NCBI RefSeq assembly: GCF_023349125.1
Contig: NZ_JAKIKT010000003.1
Coordinates: 456,789-520,788 of the forward strand
Direction: 5' to 3'
DNA: 64,000 nucleotides
Source of the DNA: Shewanella corallii
Lineage (GTDB): Bacteria > Pseudomonadota > Gammaproteobacteria > Enterobacterales > Shewanellaceae
The position numbers and the translations under genes were made by a program. The notes below the pieces were generated by a model. That model was given only the letters and a program-made list of their open reading frames with translations. It made no database searches and was not told the DNA's origin. Shown piece after piece: positions 38,088 through 46,690 of the stretch; within the stretch, counting starts at the first letter, position 1, and each line of letters begins with the position of its first letter.

Positions 38088-39035
38088 GGGAAGTAATTGA
38101 TAAAACTCCTCAAACCAAGGCAGAGTGCTGTCGCCCTTAGCTGCACTCTGAAGTAAAGCCCAACAACAGCTGAATACCCAATAGGTATTGACTGATGCCA
38201 GCACCTGCTGGGGTTTCCAGTCCACCAAGCCTATACCCGTCAGATAGTGATGACATAGCCAACACACTTCATCATGATTCAGCTTGTGAGTAGCGAGGAC
38301 TGTTGCCAGTTCATTCAGTGGCCCAGACTGACAGGCATACTCAAAATCAATCGCCATGAGTCTGTCATCAGCCCTAAGCAGGTTTAATGGGTTCAGGTCC
38401 CGGTGACAGAATATCTCCAGTCCTTTCTGCGCCGACTCCATACTGGTAATCCAGTCAGAAACCTGGACCTGTCGGGCAAGCAATGTATCGATAGCCCTGC
38501 ATAATGGTGCTGTCGCTGATGCCCTCACGCCCAGTAGAGCCTGCTGATAGGTTTGCCACTGTTTTGAGGCATCTATTCGATATTCAGGTAAAGGCAGACG
38601 TCCCAAACCCAACATAAGCTCCAGCAGGGCGTGCATATGGGAGGAAATGCTCTGTTCTTTAACCCTATCGCCGCAGGACTCAAGCAAGGCTCTGCTCAAT
38701 TGCTCCGCACTTATCTGCTGCATCTCTTGCTTGTCGGGACATCCATCAGACAGATATTGGCTCAGGTAATACTCATAACCCTTGCTGACGTCATACAGCG
38801 CAGGAGCCAGCCCTTTCCCAGCGGCGGTTTCCCAGGCTTTTATCTCATTAACTCTGCCGCTGCCCAGGCTGTCCAGATTGCGGTTAACTCTCAGTACTCT
38901 CGTCTCACCCAGCAGATAATTATTGTTGGACAAGCCGCCACTGAGTTGGCTCACCCGGGTGTCAGAAAAAAAACCGGCACTGGCGCAAAACTCCGCTAGG
39001 CCGGTATGGGTTGGAAACAGTTCCGCCAGAGTCAA
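38076..39035 (-). CDS. Choline/thiamine kinase-like phosphotransferase
   Basis: 319-residue member of the aminoglycoside/choline kinase fold. Catalytic loop CHRDLNPLNLL (about residues 211-221) and metal-binding AIDFEYA (about 230-236) are intact. As last gene of a TPP-riboswitch operon (receptor, YkoF-like, PnuT) it most likely phosphorylates imported thiamine, trapping it in the cell. Its start overlaps the pnuT stop by 4 bp. The last three residues (RVC) and the TGA stop are provided by the terminal repeat of the adjacent MITE, so the original C-terminus may have differed. Confidence 0.85.
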   Translation of the reverse strand: MTLAELFPTHTGLAEFCASAGFFSDTRVSQLSGGLSNNNYLLGETRVLRVNRNLDSLGSGRVNEIKAWETAAGKGLAPALYDVSKGYEYYLSQYLSDGCPDKQEMQQISAEQLSRALLESCGDRVKEQSISSHMHALLELMLGLGRLPLPEYRIDASKQWQTYQQALLGVRASATAPLCRAIDTLLARQVQVSDWITSMESAQKGLEIFCHRDLNPLNLLRADDRLMAIDFEYACQSGPLNELATVLATHKLNHDEVCWLCHHYLTGIGLVDWKPQQVLASVNTYWVFSCCWALLQSAAKGDSTLPWFEEFYQLLPRVC

Positions 39036-39679
39036 GAGGCCACCTGTGCGGTTTGCATACTGCGCCAGTCACGCCGCCACATAAAGTAGCCAGCTGTTGC
39101 CATTCCTACATAAAGCACAAACAGCATAGAGGTCAGCATCAACCCTTTGTGGAGATAGAGGTAGATTGACACCAGATCAATCACTACCCAGTAAAGCCAG
39201 TTTTCCACCACCTTGCGGGCAACCAAAAAGGTAGTCATTACAGCAAAACAGGTGGTGGCAGCGTCCAGATAGGCGAATGATGCATGGGTATAGTTGGCCA
39301 TAAACCAACCGACAGCCAAAGACACCACAGAGGTGATGCCAATCAGTATCAGATGGCGCTGCCACGACCAGGAAACCAACTCTATGCCTTTATCTGCGCC
39401 CTTGGCACCACGGGTCCACATCCAGTATCCATATACCGCCATCGCCATATAATAGACATTCAGTACAGACTCCATCAGCAGGGAGACTTTCCAGAAAAGC
39501 ACGGTATAAATCGCGGTACTGATGAAGGCCGCCGCCCAACACCAGATGTTCTCCTTCATCGCCAACAACAGATAAGCTACAGCCAGAAGGACTGCGACGC
39601 CCTCCCACGCAGTCATCGCCTGCATCTCTGTCATTGCCTGCATAAAAGACGCCGGCAGCGCTTGCCACTCCAGGGTCAT
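39032..39679 (-). CDS. pnuT: PnuC-family thiamine transporter PnuT
   Basis: 215-residue inner-membrane protein with about seven helices. It carries PnuC-family Trp-rich motifs (NIWCWAAAFISTAIYTVLFW and GYWMW) and the late LIDLVS-like segment VVIDLVSIYLYLHKGL. PnuC proteins carry nicotinamide riboside by facilitated diffusion, while the PnuT branch carries thiamine. Control by a TPP riboswitch and the flanking thiamine receptor and kinase genes decide for PnuT. It is translationally coupled to the kinase (4-bp overlap) and 3 bp after the YkoF-like gene. Confidence 0.9.
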   Translation of the reverse strand: MTLEWQALPASFMQAMTEMQAMTAWEGVAVLLAVAYLLLAMKENIWCWAAAFISTAIYTVLFWKVSLLMESVLNVYYMAMAVYGYWMWTRGAKGADKGIELVSWSWQRHLILIGITSVVSLAVGWFMANYTHASFAYLDAATTCFAVMTTFLVARKVVENWLYWVVIDLVSIYLYLHKGLMLTSMLFVLYVGMATAGYFMWRRDWRSMQTAQVAS

Positions 39680-39682
39680 AGC

Positions 39683-39943
39683 TTACTCACTGTGGCTCAG
39701 GTCGAGTTCACGACCGATAAACTTACACACAAATACAGCCTTGCCGAATTTCTCATGGGCAGCCTGCATCTCTGTCGCCAACATAGCCATCACATCGCCA
39801 TAGTCACCCTGAACCTGAGTCGCCATGGCATTGGTCACTCGCTTAATATTGGGATAGGAGTCCAAGCGCTTGATAAACCACTGAATAGGCTCCAGATACT
39901 CATCTGCCAGTGGATACATGCTGATTTCAGCGGTTAATTTCAT
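39683..39943 (-). CDS. YkoF/MTH1187-like thiamine-binding domain protein
   Basis: 86-residue soluble protein. The N-terminus MKLTAEISMYPLADEYLEPI matches the thiamine-binding YkoF-type fold, in which similar small domains bind thiamine or hydroxymethylpyrimidine. It lies second in the TPP-riboswitch operon, between the receptor and pnuT. No signal peptide, so a cytoplasmic carrier or sensor of the vitamin is inferred. Confidence 0.8.
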   Translation of the reverse strand: MKLTAEISMYPLADEYLEPIQWFIKRLDSYPNIKRVTNAMATQVQGDYGDVMAMLATEMQAAHEKFGKAVFVCKFIGRELDLSHSE

Positions 39944-40006
39944 ATTGACATCCTTACTGCTTAACAGGAGTGGGCGCAGGTAACACCCGCGCCCTGCTTT
40001 TACTTA

Positions 40007-42202
40007 TCAAAAATAATCGTATCTGAAGGTAATCCCCAACTGACGCGGATCGCCATAGCGTACATACTGCTGATCTGCCCAATCCTTGTTTGGCTCATTG
40101 CCAAAGAAGAAGCCACGCACACCATACTCCTCATCGGTAAGGTTGCGTCCCCACAGATATACAGACCAGTTATCGGCTTCATACCCCAGACGCAGATTCA
40201 GCAGGTGATAATCATCGGACACGAAGTCATTACTGTCGGAATAGTAGAAGCTGTCCATACCGGACAGGTTCATATTGGCAAAGAAGCCGGTATCACCGCG
40301 CCAGGTGGCACCCAGCTGATAGTTGTAGCTTGGCGCATGGGCCAGCTCACGCCCGGACAGTTCGATTAAAGTTCCATATTTGTCTTTGTAGCTATATTCA
40401 TCGTACTCGGCTTTGAGTAAGCCCAATGACGCGTACAACTCAAGATTATCTGTCGCGTAAAAGTTCATCTGAGCTTCAAGACCATAATTAGTGGAACTGG
40501 TAGCGTTAGCCGTATAAAGCACAAAGTTACCGGGCTTACCATCATCAATCACTTGAATAGACGCATCGACCTGCTGGTCTTGACGATCCATGTAAAACAC
40601 CGACAGGCGGGTATTTAAATTACCGTCAAGCAAAGTGGCGCTATGACCAAGTTCATAGTTATATAAAGTCTCAGGGCTATAAGTGATGAAGTCTTGTAGC
40701 TCCGGATATTTCTCAGAGTCGATTCCTACATTGAATCCCCCCGCTTTGTACCCTCTTGAGACTTTAGCGTAAAGCAACTGGTCAGAAGTCAATTGGTAGC
40801 TAACCGACAGGTGCCCCCCCCACATAGTTTCTTCTGGAGTAAAGGCTTCACTATTAGTATCAGAATAGTCCGCTTCCCAACGTTCAACCCTTAAACCAGC
40901 AGAATAGTGAAAGCGATCTATATAGGTATCTAGCTGACCAAAAGCAGAGTACTTGGTAGCAACATAAGCACTATCCAACGAGCTCAAATATCTATTTTCT
41001 GCATCATATCGCTCATCAATTTCTAGATGATTATCTTCACTCAGGCGGTTGTAATACAGGCCCACCAGCCAGTCAGTGGTACCGTTGAACAGGCGGCCAT
41101 CTTCGGTACTCAGCAAGCGTACATCCTGACTGAAGTTCTGACGCTCGGCGGTTTTGTCCCACCAGTAGTCATACACACAAGGGAAGACCGCAGTAATATT
41201 TCCGTCATCATCGTATTCGCGGCATTCTTGCCTTTCCCAGTATTCCGGATTGGACCAGTCGCCATCATAGGCATGGCGCTGCTCGGTATCAGCAAAGCTG
41301 GTGATAGTCTCTACATTAAAGGCTTTGTGGGCCTCCCAGCTCAGGCTTAATCCGGCACCATTGGTGGTTTGAGTATCTTTGCCGGGACGATCTGTGTAGG
41401 TATTCTCACCGTTACTGTCCAGCGACCAGGCGTCATAGCCATTGTCGAAGTCGCCGTGAATCAAGGTCAGATCGGCCAGTAACTTATCGGTGGCGTACCA
41501 ACGCAGCTTGGCTTTGGCGGATACCTCATCTCTGGCATTGGTGTCGTCACGGCCCAGATATTGGTTATCCATAAAGCCATTCTGTTGATGGCTTTGCACC
41601 GAAATTCGGCCCAACAGAGTGTCGTCGGCATTCATGCTGCCACCGGCGTAAGCCCCTATGGTCAGCAGGTCATCAGTGCCGGCTGAGACTTCGACACCGG
41701 CCTCAGTGGCTGCAGTTGGCTCAGCACTTTTCAGGTAAATCGCACCAGCCAGGGCATTTCCGCCAAACAGTGTGCTCTGGGGCCCCCGCAGCACTTCTAC
41801 CTGGTCGATGTCGAACAGGTTGGAGGCCATGCCAAGACCTGACAGGTCAATATCGTCAACAAAGAAGCCCACTGAGGAGTTAGGTGCACCTTCATACTCT
41901 TCCTGATCGCCGACACCACGAATTTGGAAATAGCGGGCGCGGGAACTGCCACCGGACCAGTTAATATTGGGAATAGCGTTGAGAATATCCTGAAAGTTTT
42001 CGCCGCCGTCATCTTCAAGCTGCTGCTTACCGATAACACTGATACTGGCAGGCACTTTATCGATTTCTGTAGCGCGGAAATCTGCGGTAACCACCAGGGT
42101 TTCCATTGGCTGGCGTTCTTCGGAGGAGTCAGCGGCAAAAGCCGGGAAAGAGAGTGCAGTCGCAATGGCCGCAGACAGCACAGAATACTTATTATTTTTC
42201 AT
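40007..42202 (-). CDS. TonB-dependent outer-membrane receptor, thiamine type
   Basis: 731 residues with signal peptide (MKNNKYSVLSAAIATALSFP, cleavage near AFA-AD) and a plug domain. The TonB box is probably near METLVVTA, and the protein ends in the barrel's final aromatic GITFRYDYF. Plug markers include VEVLRGPQSTLFGGNALAG. A TPP riboswitch in its leader and the downstream YkoF, PnuT and kinase genes indicate that it imports thiamine or a thiamine precursor. The start has GAGG 6 bp upstream. Confidence 0.92.
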   Translation of the reverse strand: MKNNKYSVLSAAIATALSFPAFAADSSEERQPMETLVVTADFRATEIDKVPASISVIGKQQLEDDGGENFQDILNAIPNINWSGGSSRARYFQIRGVGDQEEYEGAPNSSVGFFVDDIDLSGLGMASNLFDIDQVEVLRGPQSTLFGGNALAGAIYLKSAEPTAATEAGVEVSAGTDDLLTIGAYAGGSMNADDTLLGRISVQSHQQNGFMDNQYLGRDDTNARDEVSAKAKLRWYATDKLLADLTLIHGDFDNGYDAWSLDSNGENTYTDRPGKDTQTTNGAGLSLSWEAHKAFNVETITSFADTEQRHAYDGDWSNPEYWERQECREYDDDGNITAVFPCVYDYWWDKTAERQNFSQDVRLLSTEDGRLFNGTTDWLVGLYYNRLSEDNHLEIDERYDAENRYLSSLDSAYVATKYSAFGQLDTYIDRFHYSAGLRVERWEADYSDTNSEAFTPEETMWGGHLSVSYQLTSDQLLYAKVSRGYKAGGFNVGIDSEKYPELQDFITYSPETLYNYELGHSATLLDGNLNTRLSVFYMDRQDQQVDASIQVIDDGKPGNFVLYTANATSSTNYGLEAQMNFYATDNLELYASLGLLKAEYDEYSYKDKYGTLIELSGRELAHAPSYNYQLGATWRGDTGFFANMNLSGMDSFYYSDSNDFVSDDYHLLNLRLGYEADNWSVYLWGRNLTDEEYGVRGFFFGNEPNKDWADQQYVRYGDPRQLGITFRYDYF

Positions 42203-42264
42203 AGGACCTCAATTCCAGTTTGAGATCCGGCATTGCAAAAAAGCGTGGTTAATGCACATTGTCA

Positions 42265-42362
42265 GCCCATTCCTACGCCGGTATAAGCCGGATCAGGTTC
42301 GAAGGGTTCGTCATTGACATCTCAGTCCAAAAATCAAAAAGTTTGATCCCGGACACCCCTTG
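42265..42362 (-). promoter_or_regulatory. TPP riboswitch (THI element)
   Basis: The minus-strand leader, about 60 nt before the receptor start, carries the conserved pieces in order: AGGGGTG near the 5' end, then CTGAGAT, ACCCTTCGAACCTGATC and ACCGGCGTAGGAA. The two pyrimidine- and pyrophosphate-binding arms are intact. Binding of thiamine diphosphate would switch off the receptor-YkoF-PnuT-kinase operon. Whether it acts on termination or on translation is not clear; a T6 run lies 20-30 nt downstream of the aptamer, but its stem is weak. Confidence 0.95.
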
Positions 42363-42431
42363 GCGGCGCCAATTATACATGCAATTAACCTGATTACATC
42401 TGTTAATGAACAAATTTACAGGCAGTTGAAG

Positions 42432-42460
42432 AAAAGCCCCAACTGAAGTTGAGGCTTTTA
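42432..42460 (-). terminator. Terminator of ycfL
   Basis: Stem AAAAGCCTCAACTT with AAGTTGGGGCTTTT (one G:T pair), about 20 bp after the stop. Confidence 0.8.
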
Positions 42461-42479
42461 GTAAGGCGTTAAATATGGA

Positions 42480-42872
42480 TTACTCGGAGTACACGGGTCG
42501 AACAGTCAGGGCAAAACCTGTCACAGTCTCATTGGGGGCAACGCCCTGCACCTGCTGTCGGGCTTCTCCATAGAGCTGCAGTGGTACCCAGGCGCTGGCA
42601 TCATCTTCCACCACAAAGCCTTCGGCATCGTACCAGGTAAACTTGTACTGAACATTCAGGTTACTGGTCTGATCATTGGTGATCAGTGCAGTGGCCCGCA
42701 AGAATCGCCCTATAACTTTCCCTCTGGCGTCAGACAGGGTCAGTTTATTCTCCAGCGCACTGCCATCCACTGTTACCTGCCCGCGGGAGTCTATGGTAAC
42801 ACCGGCAGTATTATGGGCGCAGCCACCCAGCAGCAAAACAACAAGTGACACAATCAGCAAACTGCGAGTCAT
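42480..42872 (-). CDS. ycfL: YcfL-like lipoprotein
   Basis: 130-residue predicted lipoprotein with signal MTRSLLIVSLVVLLLGGCAH; the lipobox LGGC puts the acylated Cys at residue 18. The C-terminal domain (NLNVQYKFTWYDAEGF and GVAPNETVTGFALTVRPV) matches the YcfL/DUF1425 beta-sandwich fold. In enterobacteria ycfL sits beside hinT and lpoB; here a thioesterase gene lies between it and hinT. Role unknown, possibly cell-envelope related. Confidence 0.8.
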   Translation of the reverse strand: MTRSLLIVSLVVLLLGGCAHNTAGVTIDSRGQVTVDGSALENKLTLSDARGKVIGRFLRATALITNDQTSNLNVQYKFTWYDAEGFVVEDDASAWVPLQLYGEARQQVQGVAPNETVTGFALTVRPVYSE

Positions 42873-42922
42873 AGCAAGATCTCCTTTCTGTCCAAGAATC
42901 CCCAGACTACCCCAGCAAGTCT

Positions 42923-43339
42923 CTATACACCAATATTCAACTTGCGCAGAGACTCTTTGGTCTCCTCAGCCAAATCATCCAGAGTCTTACCGTGGGGCTC
43001 TGGCAGACGGGTTTCAGGGTTCACTTTCACAAACACCATTTCATCCACAGAGCAGATAGTGTTGCCGGTAAACTTGTTGCGCAGCAAGCAGGATACGGTA
43101 ATCGAGGTACGGCCAACCGCTTTGGTCGTCAGGCCAAATTCAACCACATCACCCTCTGTCGCCGCATTCTCGAAAGAGATCGCGCCGATATGCTTGGTGA
43201 CTATGTACTTGGTGCCCAGCTGACAGATGACATAGATTGCCGCTTCTTCATCAATCCATTCGAGGGCACGTCCACCGAACAGGGTTTTCGCGTAGTTAAG
43301 GTCTTCCGGCATTACCAGCCGTCTGGAAAGGAACTTCAT
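42923..43339 (-). CDS. Hotdog-fold acyl-CoA thioesterase (YciA-like)
   Basis: 138-residue protein hydrolysing acyl-CoA. It has the hotdog core with FGGRALEWIDEEAAIYV (catalytic Asp in the WIDEEA helix, about residues 27-33) and the beta-strand SVDEMVFVKVN. It is closest in layout to cytosolic hexameric YciA-type enzymes. Substrate chain length cannot be deduced. It is followed by ycfL 50 bp downstream and preceded by the hinT terminator. Confidence 0.88.
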   Translation of the reverse strand: MKFLSRRLVMPEDLNYAKTLFGGRALEWIDEEAAIYVICQLGTKYIVTKHIGAISFENAATEGDVVEFGLTTKAVGRTSITVSCLLRNKFTGNTICSVDEMVFVKVNPETRLPEPHGKTLDDLAEETKESLRKLNIGV

Positions 43340-43365
43340 AAGCCTCCCGCTTTAATGTCCGCCAA

Positions 43366-43393
43366 TAAAAAGGGGTAAGCTGACTTACCCCGA
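43366..43393 (-). terminator. Terminator of hinT
   Basis: Perfect stem GGGGTAAG/CTTACCCC, 4-nt loop, then T5 on the minus strand. Confidence 0.88.
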
Positions 43394-43402
43394 TTGTCTC
43401 GA

Positions 43403-43759
43403 TTATACACTCTTACTGAGCATAGGTCCCAGCGGCTGTCCGCCAACCAGGTGCATATGGATATGATATACCTCCTGACCACCATGTTTATTGCAGTTCA
43501 TAATCAGGCGGTAACCATCTTCTGCAATACCAGCTTCTTCGGCCAGCTTGGCTGCTACAGTAAACAGGCGTCCCAGCGCTTTCTCATCGGAGGCTTTCAC
43601 ATCATTGACCGTTGGGATCAAATGATTGGGAATAATCAGAACATGAGTAGGTGCCTGGGGTGAGATATCACGAAAAGCCGTTACCAGGTCATCCTGGTAA
43701 AGAATGTCAGCGGGAATTTCCCGGCGAATGATCTTGCTGAAAATCGTCTCTTCGGCCAT
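43403..43759 (-). CDS. hinT: HIT-family purine nucleoside phosphoramidase
   Basis: 118-residue hydrolase of AMP-lysine type phosphoramidates. The histidine triad is intact in [11 protein letters not shown] (about residues 98-108), and the N-terminal [21 protein letters not shown] is characteristic of HinT. It is monocistronic by its terminator and divergent from the M61 peptidase gene. Confidence 0.94.
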   Translation of the reverse strand: MAEETIFSKIIRREIPADILYQDDLVTAFRDISPQAPTHVLIIPNHLIPTVNDVKASDEKALGRLFTVAAKLAEEAGIAEDGYRLIMNCNKHGGQEVYHIHMHLVGGQPLGPMLSKSV

Positions 43760-43929
43760 CAGTCATTGCTCCTGTATCTATATGTCATCTTTCTACTGGG
43801 ACCATTAGCCCCAGTATCAGTAAATGGCGTCAGTATATCTGTAATTCAATACCTTGTATCCGGAATTCATTGCTCCCGCCATGCAAATTTGGCAGCATGA
43901 GCGACAGGTCAACCCAGATAAAATCATCC

Positions 43930-45690
43930 ATGATCAGATACCAGATTACGCCATCCAATCCCCATGCTCACCTGTTTGATGTGGTGATGACTATTGAACA
44001 ACCGGCACAAAGCCAGCAGGTCTGGTTACCCTCCTGGTTACCCGGCAGTTACATGGTACGGGATTTCGCCAAAAACATTATAGGATTGAAAGCCGTCGAC
44101 GGGCATGGCAATCCGGTTGCTGTCACTCAGCTGGATAAGCAAACCTGGCAATTACTGACCGATGGTCAGACAGTTGAACTACATTACCAGGTCTATGCCT
44201 GGGACCTGTCGGTGCGCACTGCGTTTCTGGACAGTCGTCGCGGATTCTTTAATGGCTCCAGCGTATTTCTGGCCGCCCGCGGACAGGAAAACAGTGAGCA
44301 CAGAGTTACCATCATACCTCCGGCGTCAGCAGCTCTGAGCGACTGGAAACTGGCCACTACCCTTAAGCGTGCCAGTGGCAATGACTGGGGATTCGGTGAC
44401 TTTTACGCCGCCGACTATGATGAGCTTATCGATCATCCGGTGGAGATGGGATGTTTCACTCATACCAGCTTTGAGGCCTGCGGCGTACGACATGATATCG
44501 TGCTGGCAGGACGTCACCATACCTGCCTGCCCCGCCTGTGCCGGGATCTCAAGGCGATATGCGAGTATCAAATTAAGTTATTCGGTGAACCAGCTCCCTT
44601 TGACAGATACCTGTTTATGACGGCAGTGCTGGACGAGGGTTTTGGCGGCCTGGAGCACAGAGCGTCAACCGCGCTTATGTGTGGCCGCAATGATCTGCCA
44701 ACATCTGAGCAGCAAGGTGTCGACAAAGGCTACCGGACTTATCTGTCGCTGTGCAGTCATGAGTATTTCCACAACTGGAACGTCAAACGTATCAAACCTG
44801 CTCGCTTTGTCCCTTACGAGTTGGAAGCTGAAAGCTATACCCGACAGCTTTGGGCGTATGAAGGCATTACCTCCTACTATGATGATCTGCTGACGCTCAA
44901 GTCAGGTCGTGTAGATACCCAAGCCTATCTGCAGATGTTGGCGGAGTTGATGACCCGGGTATACCGCGGCAGTGGCAGAACCAAACAGTCTCTGACTGAT
45001 TCCAGTTTCAATGCCTGGACCAAGTTCTATAAACAGGATGAAAATGCCCAGAATGCCATTGTCTCCTACTACACCAAGGGAGCACTGTTCGCCCTGCTGT
45101 TGGATTTAACTTTGCGTCATGAAACTCTGGGTAAGCACTCCCTTGACGATCTGATGCGTCTGCTTTGGCAGGAACATGGTCAAACAGGTATAGGAACAGG
45201 CGATCTCAGCCACCAGCAATTGGTCGCAAGACTCCTTGGTCGTGAGTGTGATGACCTGTTTGCCTGGCTGGACTCTACCGATGACCTGCCCCTGCCTGAG
45301 ATACTGGCAAAATTTGGAGTCAAAATGTCACTGCGCTCCAGCGCCGGCAATACAGATACCGGTGGCGAAGGCAAAGCTCTGAACATAGGCTTTGGTGCCA
45401 AATATAGAGCAGAAGCTGTGGGTGTGAAGGTAATTACAGTGGCGGAAGGTTCACCGGCTATGCGAGCTGGCCTGAGCGCCGGCGACCTGCTGATTGCCGC
45501 CGATGGCCTGAAAGCAACCGCCGCATTGGATAAATTCCTGCAGCAATATCAACCGGGACAACAAATCGAACTGGTGTGGCTGCGCCGCGACGAATTGATG
45601 CTGGGAATGCTCCCGATTGAAGAAGCCGTCGCAGATACCGTAGTGCTTGAACTTGAGGATGAGAGTAAGGCTAACGCCTGGCTGAAATAG
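43930..45690 (+). CDS. M61 glycyl-aminopeptidase-like metallopeptidase with PDZ domain
   Basis: 586 residues from the ATG at 43930 (MIRYQITPSNPHAHLFDV), which fits the family start; alternative in-frame starts at 43897 and 43870 have no better ribosome binding site. The N-terminal beta domain is followed by a thermolysin-like catalytic domain with zinc motif HEYFHNWNVKRI (about His277, His281). The C-terminal PDZ domain covers about 495-565 (GSPAMRAGLSAGDLLIAADG). No signal peptide is visible. Family members remove N-terminal Gly/Ala residues; the physiological role is unknown. Confidence 0.9.
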   Translation: MIRYQITPSNPHAHLFDVVMTIEQPAQSQQVWLPSWLPGSYMVRDFAKNIIGLKAVDGHGNPVAVTQLDKQTWQLLTDGQTVELHYQVYAWDLSVRTAFLDSRRGFFNGSSVFLAARGQENSEHRVTIIPPASAALSDWKLATTLKRASGNDWGFGDFYAADYDELIDHPVEMGCFTHTSFEACGVRHDIVLAGRHHTCLPRLCRDLKAICEYQIKLFGEPAPFDRYLFMTAVLDEGFGGLEHRASTALMCGRNDLPTSEQQGVDKGYRTYLSLCSHEYFHNWNVKRIKPARFVPYELEAESYTRQLWAYEGITSYYDDLLTLKSGRVDTQAYLQMLAELMTRVYRGSGRTKQSLTDSSFNAWTKFYKQDENAQNAIVSYYTKGALFALLLDLTLRHETLGKHSLDDLMRLLWQEHGQTGIGTGDLSHQQLVARLLGRECDDLFAWLDSTDDLPLPEILAKFGVKMSLRSSAGNTDTGGEGKALNIGFGAKYRAEAVGVKVITVAEGSPAMRAGLSAGDLLIAADGLKATAALDKFLQQYQPGQQIELVWLRRDELMLGMLPIEEAVADTVVLELEDESKANAWLK

Positions 45691-45706
45691 CCACCACAAG
45701 ACCATC

Positions 45707-45732
45707 AAAAAGGGCGCCGAAGCGCCCTTTTT
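45707..45732. terminator. Bidirectional terminator between M61 and LuxR-type genes
   Basis: Stem AAAGGGCGC/GCGCCCTTT with a short loop, A- and T-rich flanks, between convergent genes. Confidence 0.9.
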
Positions 45733-45753
45733 ACTTGTCATCGGTTCACAGAG

Positions 45754-46386
45754 TTACACCTGAACCTCATGAAGATGAGTTTGTGCCCAGGCTATCGCCT
45801 GACCACGGCTTGACACGCCAATCTTGCGGAACGCACGGTACAAATGAGTTTTAATGGTACTTTCGCTGACAAACAGTTGTCTGGCAATATCCTGATTGGT
45901 TGAACCTGACAAAAGTGCCTGAAGCACCTCACGCTCACGTATAGTCAGGTTATCCGCATCATCGCCACCCATCTCATCATCGCCGACTGTTTTCAGTAAC
46001 TCACCGGGTATGTGATAACGGCCGTTCATTATGTCGCCTAATCCATGGCTGATAAATTCGAGGCTGTCATCGATGTAAAAAGCACCGGCTGTCACGCTGG
46101 GATTAATCAGGAATTTAGCATCCACCTTGCGGGGATACTGGACAAATACGGTACGGATGGAAGCTGGTAAGCGTTCGATTTGACGCTGCAGCTGATAGGC
46201 CTTTTGTAAATCCACCGTCGCCAGATCGATAACGACCAAAGTCTGTTCCATCAACAGGTGTTCAGACACCTTTTCCGGTTCAGTCAGTGTTAGCTTTACC
46301 AAAAACTCCTGGGGCCAACGGCTGTCCAGTAGTTCAGCCAGAAGTCTTGATCTGGATATCAACATCCAGCGGATAACTTTGAACAT
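45754..46386 (-). CDS. LuxR-type transcriptional regulator, CsgD-like
   Basis: 210 residues. The C-terminal GerE/LuxR helix-turn-helix (LTIREREVLQALLSGSTNQ to about residue 205) is complete. The N-terminal domain resembles a degenerate receiver as in CsgD/VpsT: it lacks the usual acidic pocket and has no clear phospho-acceptor Asp. No partner kinase is adjacent. It is divergent from the cytochrome b561 pseudogene with 304 bp between, so it may control that locus or itself; targets are unknown. Confidence 0.85.
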   Translation of the reverse strand: MFKVIRWMLISRSRLLAELLDSRWPQEFLVKLTLTEPEKVSEHLLMEQTLVVIDLATVDLQKAYQLQRQIERLPASIRTVFVQYPRKVDAKFLINPSVTAGAFYIDDSLEFISHGLGDIMNGRYHIPGELLKTVGDDEMGGDDADNLTIREREVLQALLSGSTNQDIARQLFVSESTIKTHLYRAFRKIGVSSRGQAIAWAQTHLHEVQV

Positions 46387-46690
46387 GATGTACTCTCCCT
46401 GTCACTATCAATCACCAAATCCAATTTGTTCAATACCGGTTTGGTTGCCATTGGGTGGGCAGCACCGGAATTTCATGTTAATAGAACAATAACGCCATTA
46501 CAATATCATAACAATCTAATCATAAAGAATTAGGTGATAACGGCTAATAAGAACCCAGAAAAACCACCTAAAAACATACATTATCAACACATTAGGAAGA
46601 TATAATTTTTTTACCCAGGGTTTCGACTAGTTATTTCGAGTAATGTCAGCGCCAACGGGCAATCGGAAGGCCCCAAATGAGGACTTACCC
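46387..46690. other. AT-rich control region between the LuxR-type gene and the cytochrome b pseudogene
   Basis: Strongly AT-rich, with no coding frame of protein character except the non-conserved upstream extension of the cytochrome frame. It should hold two divergent promoters; no operator was identified. Confidence 0.4.
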
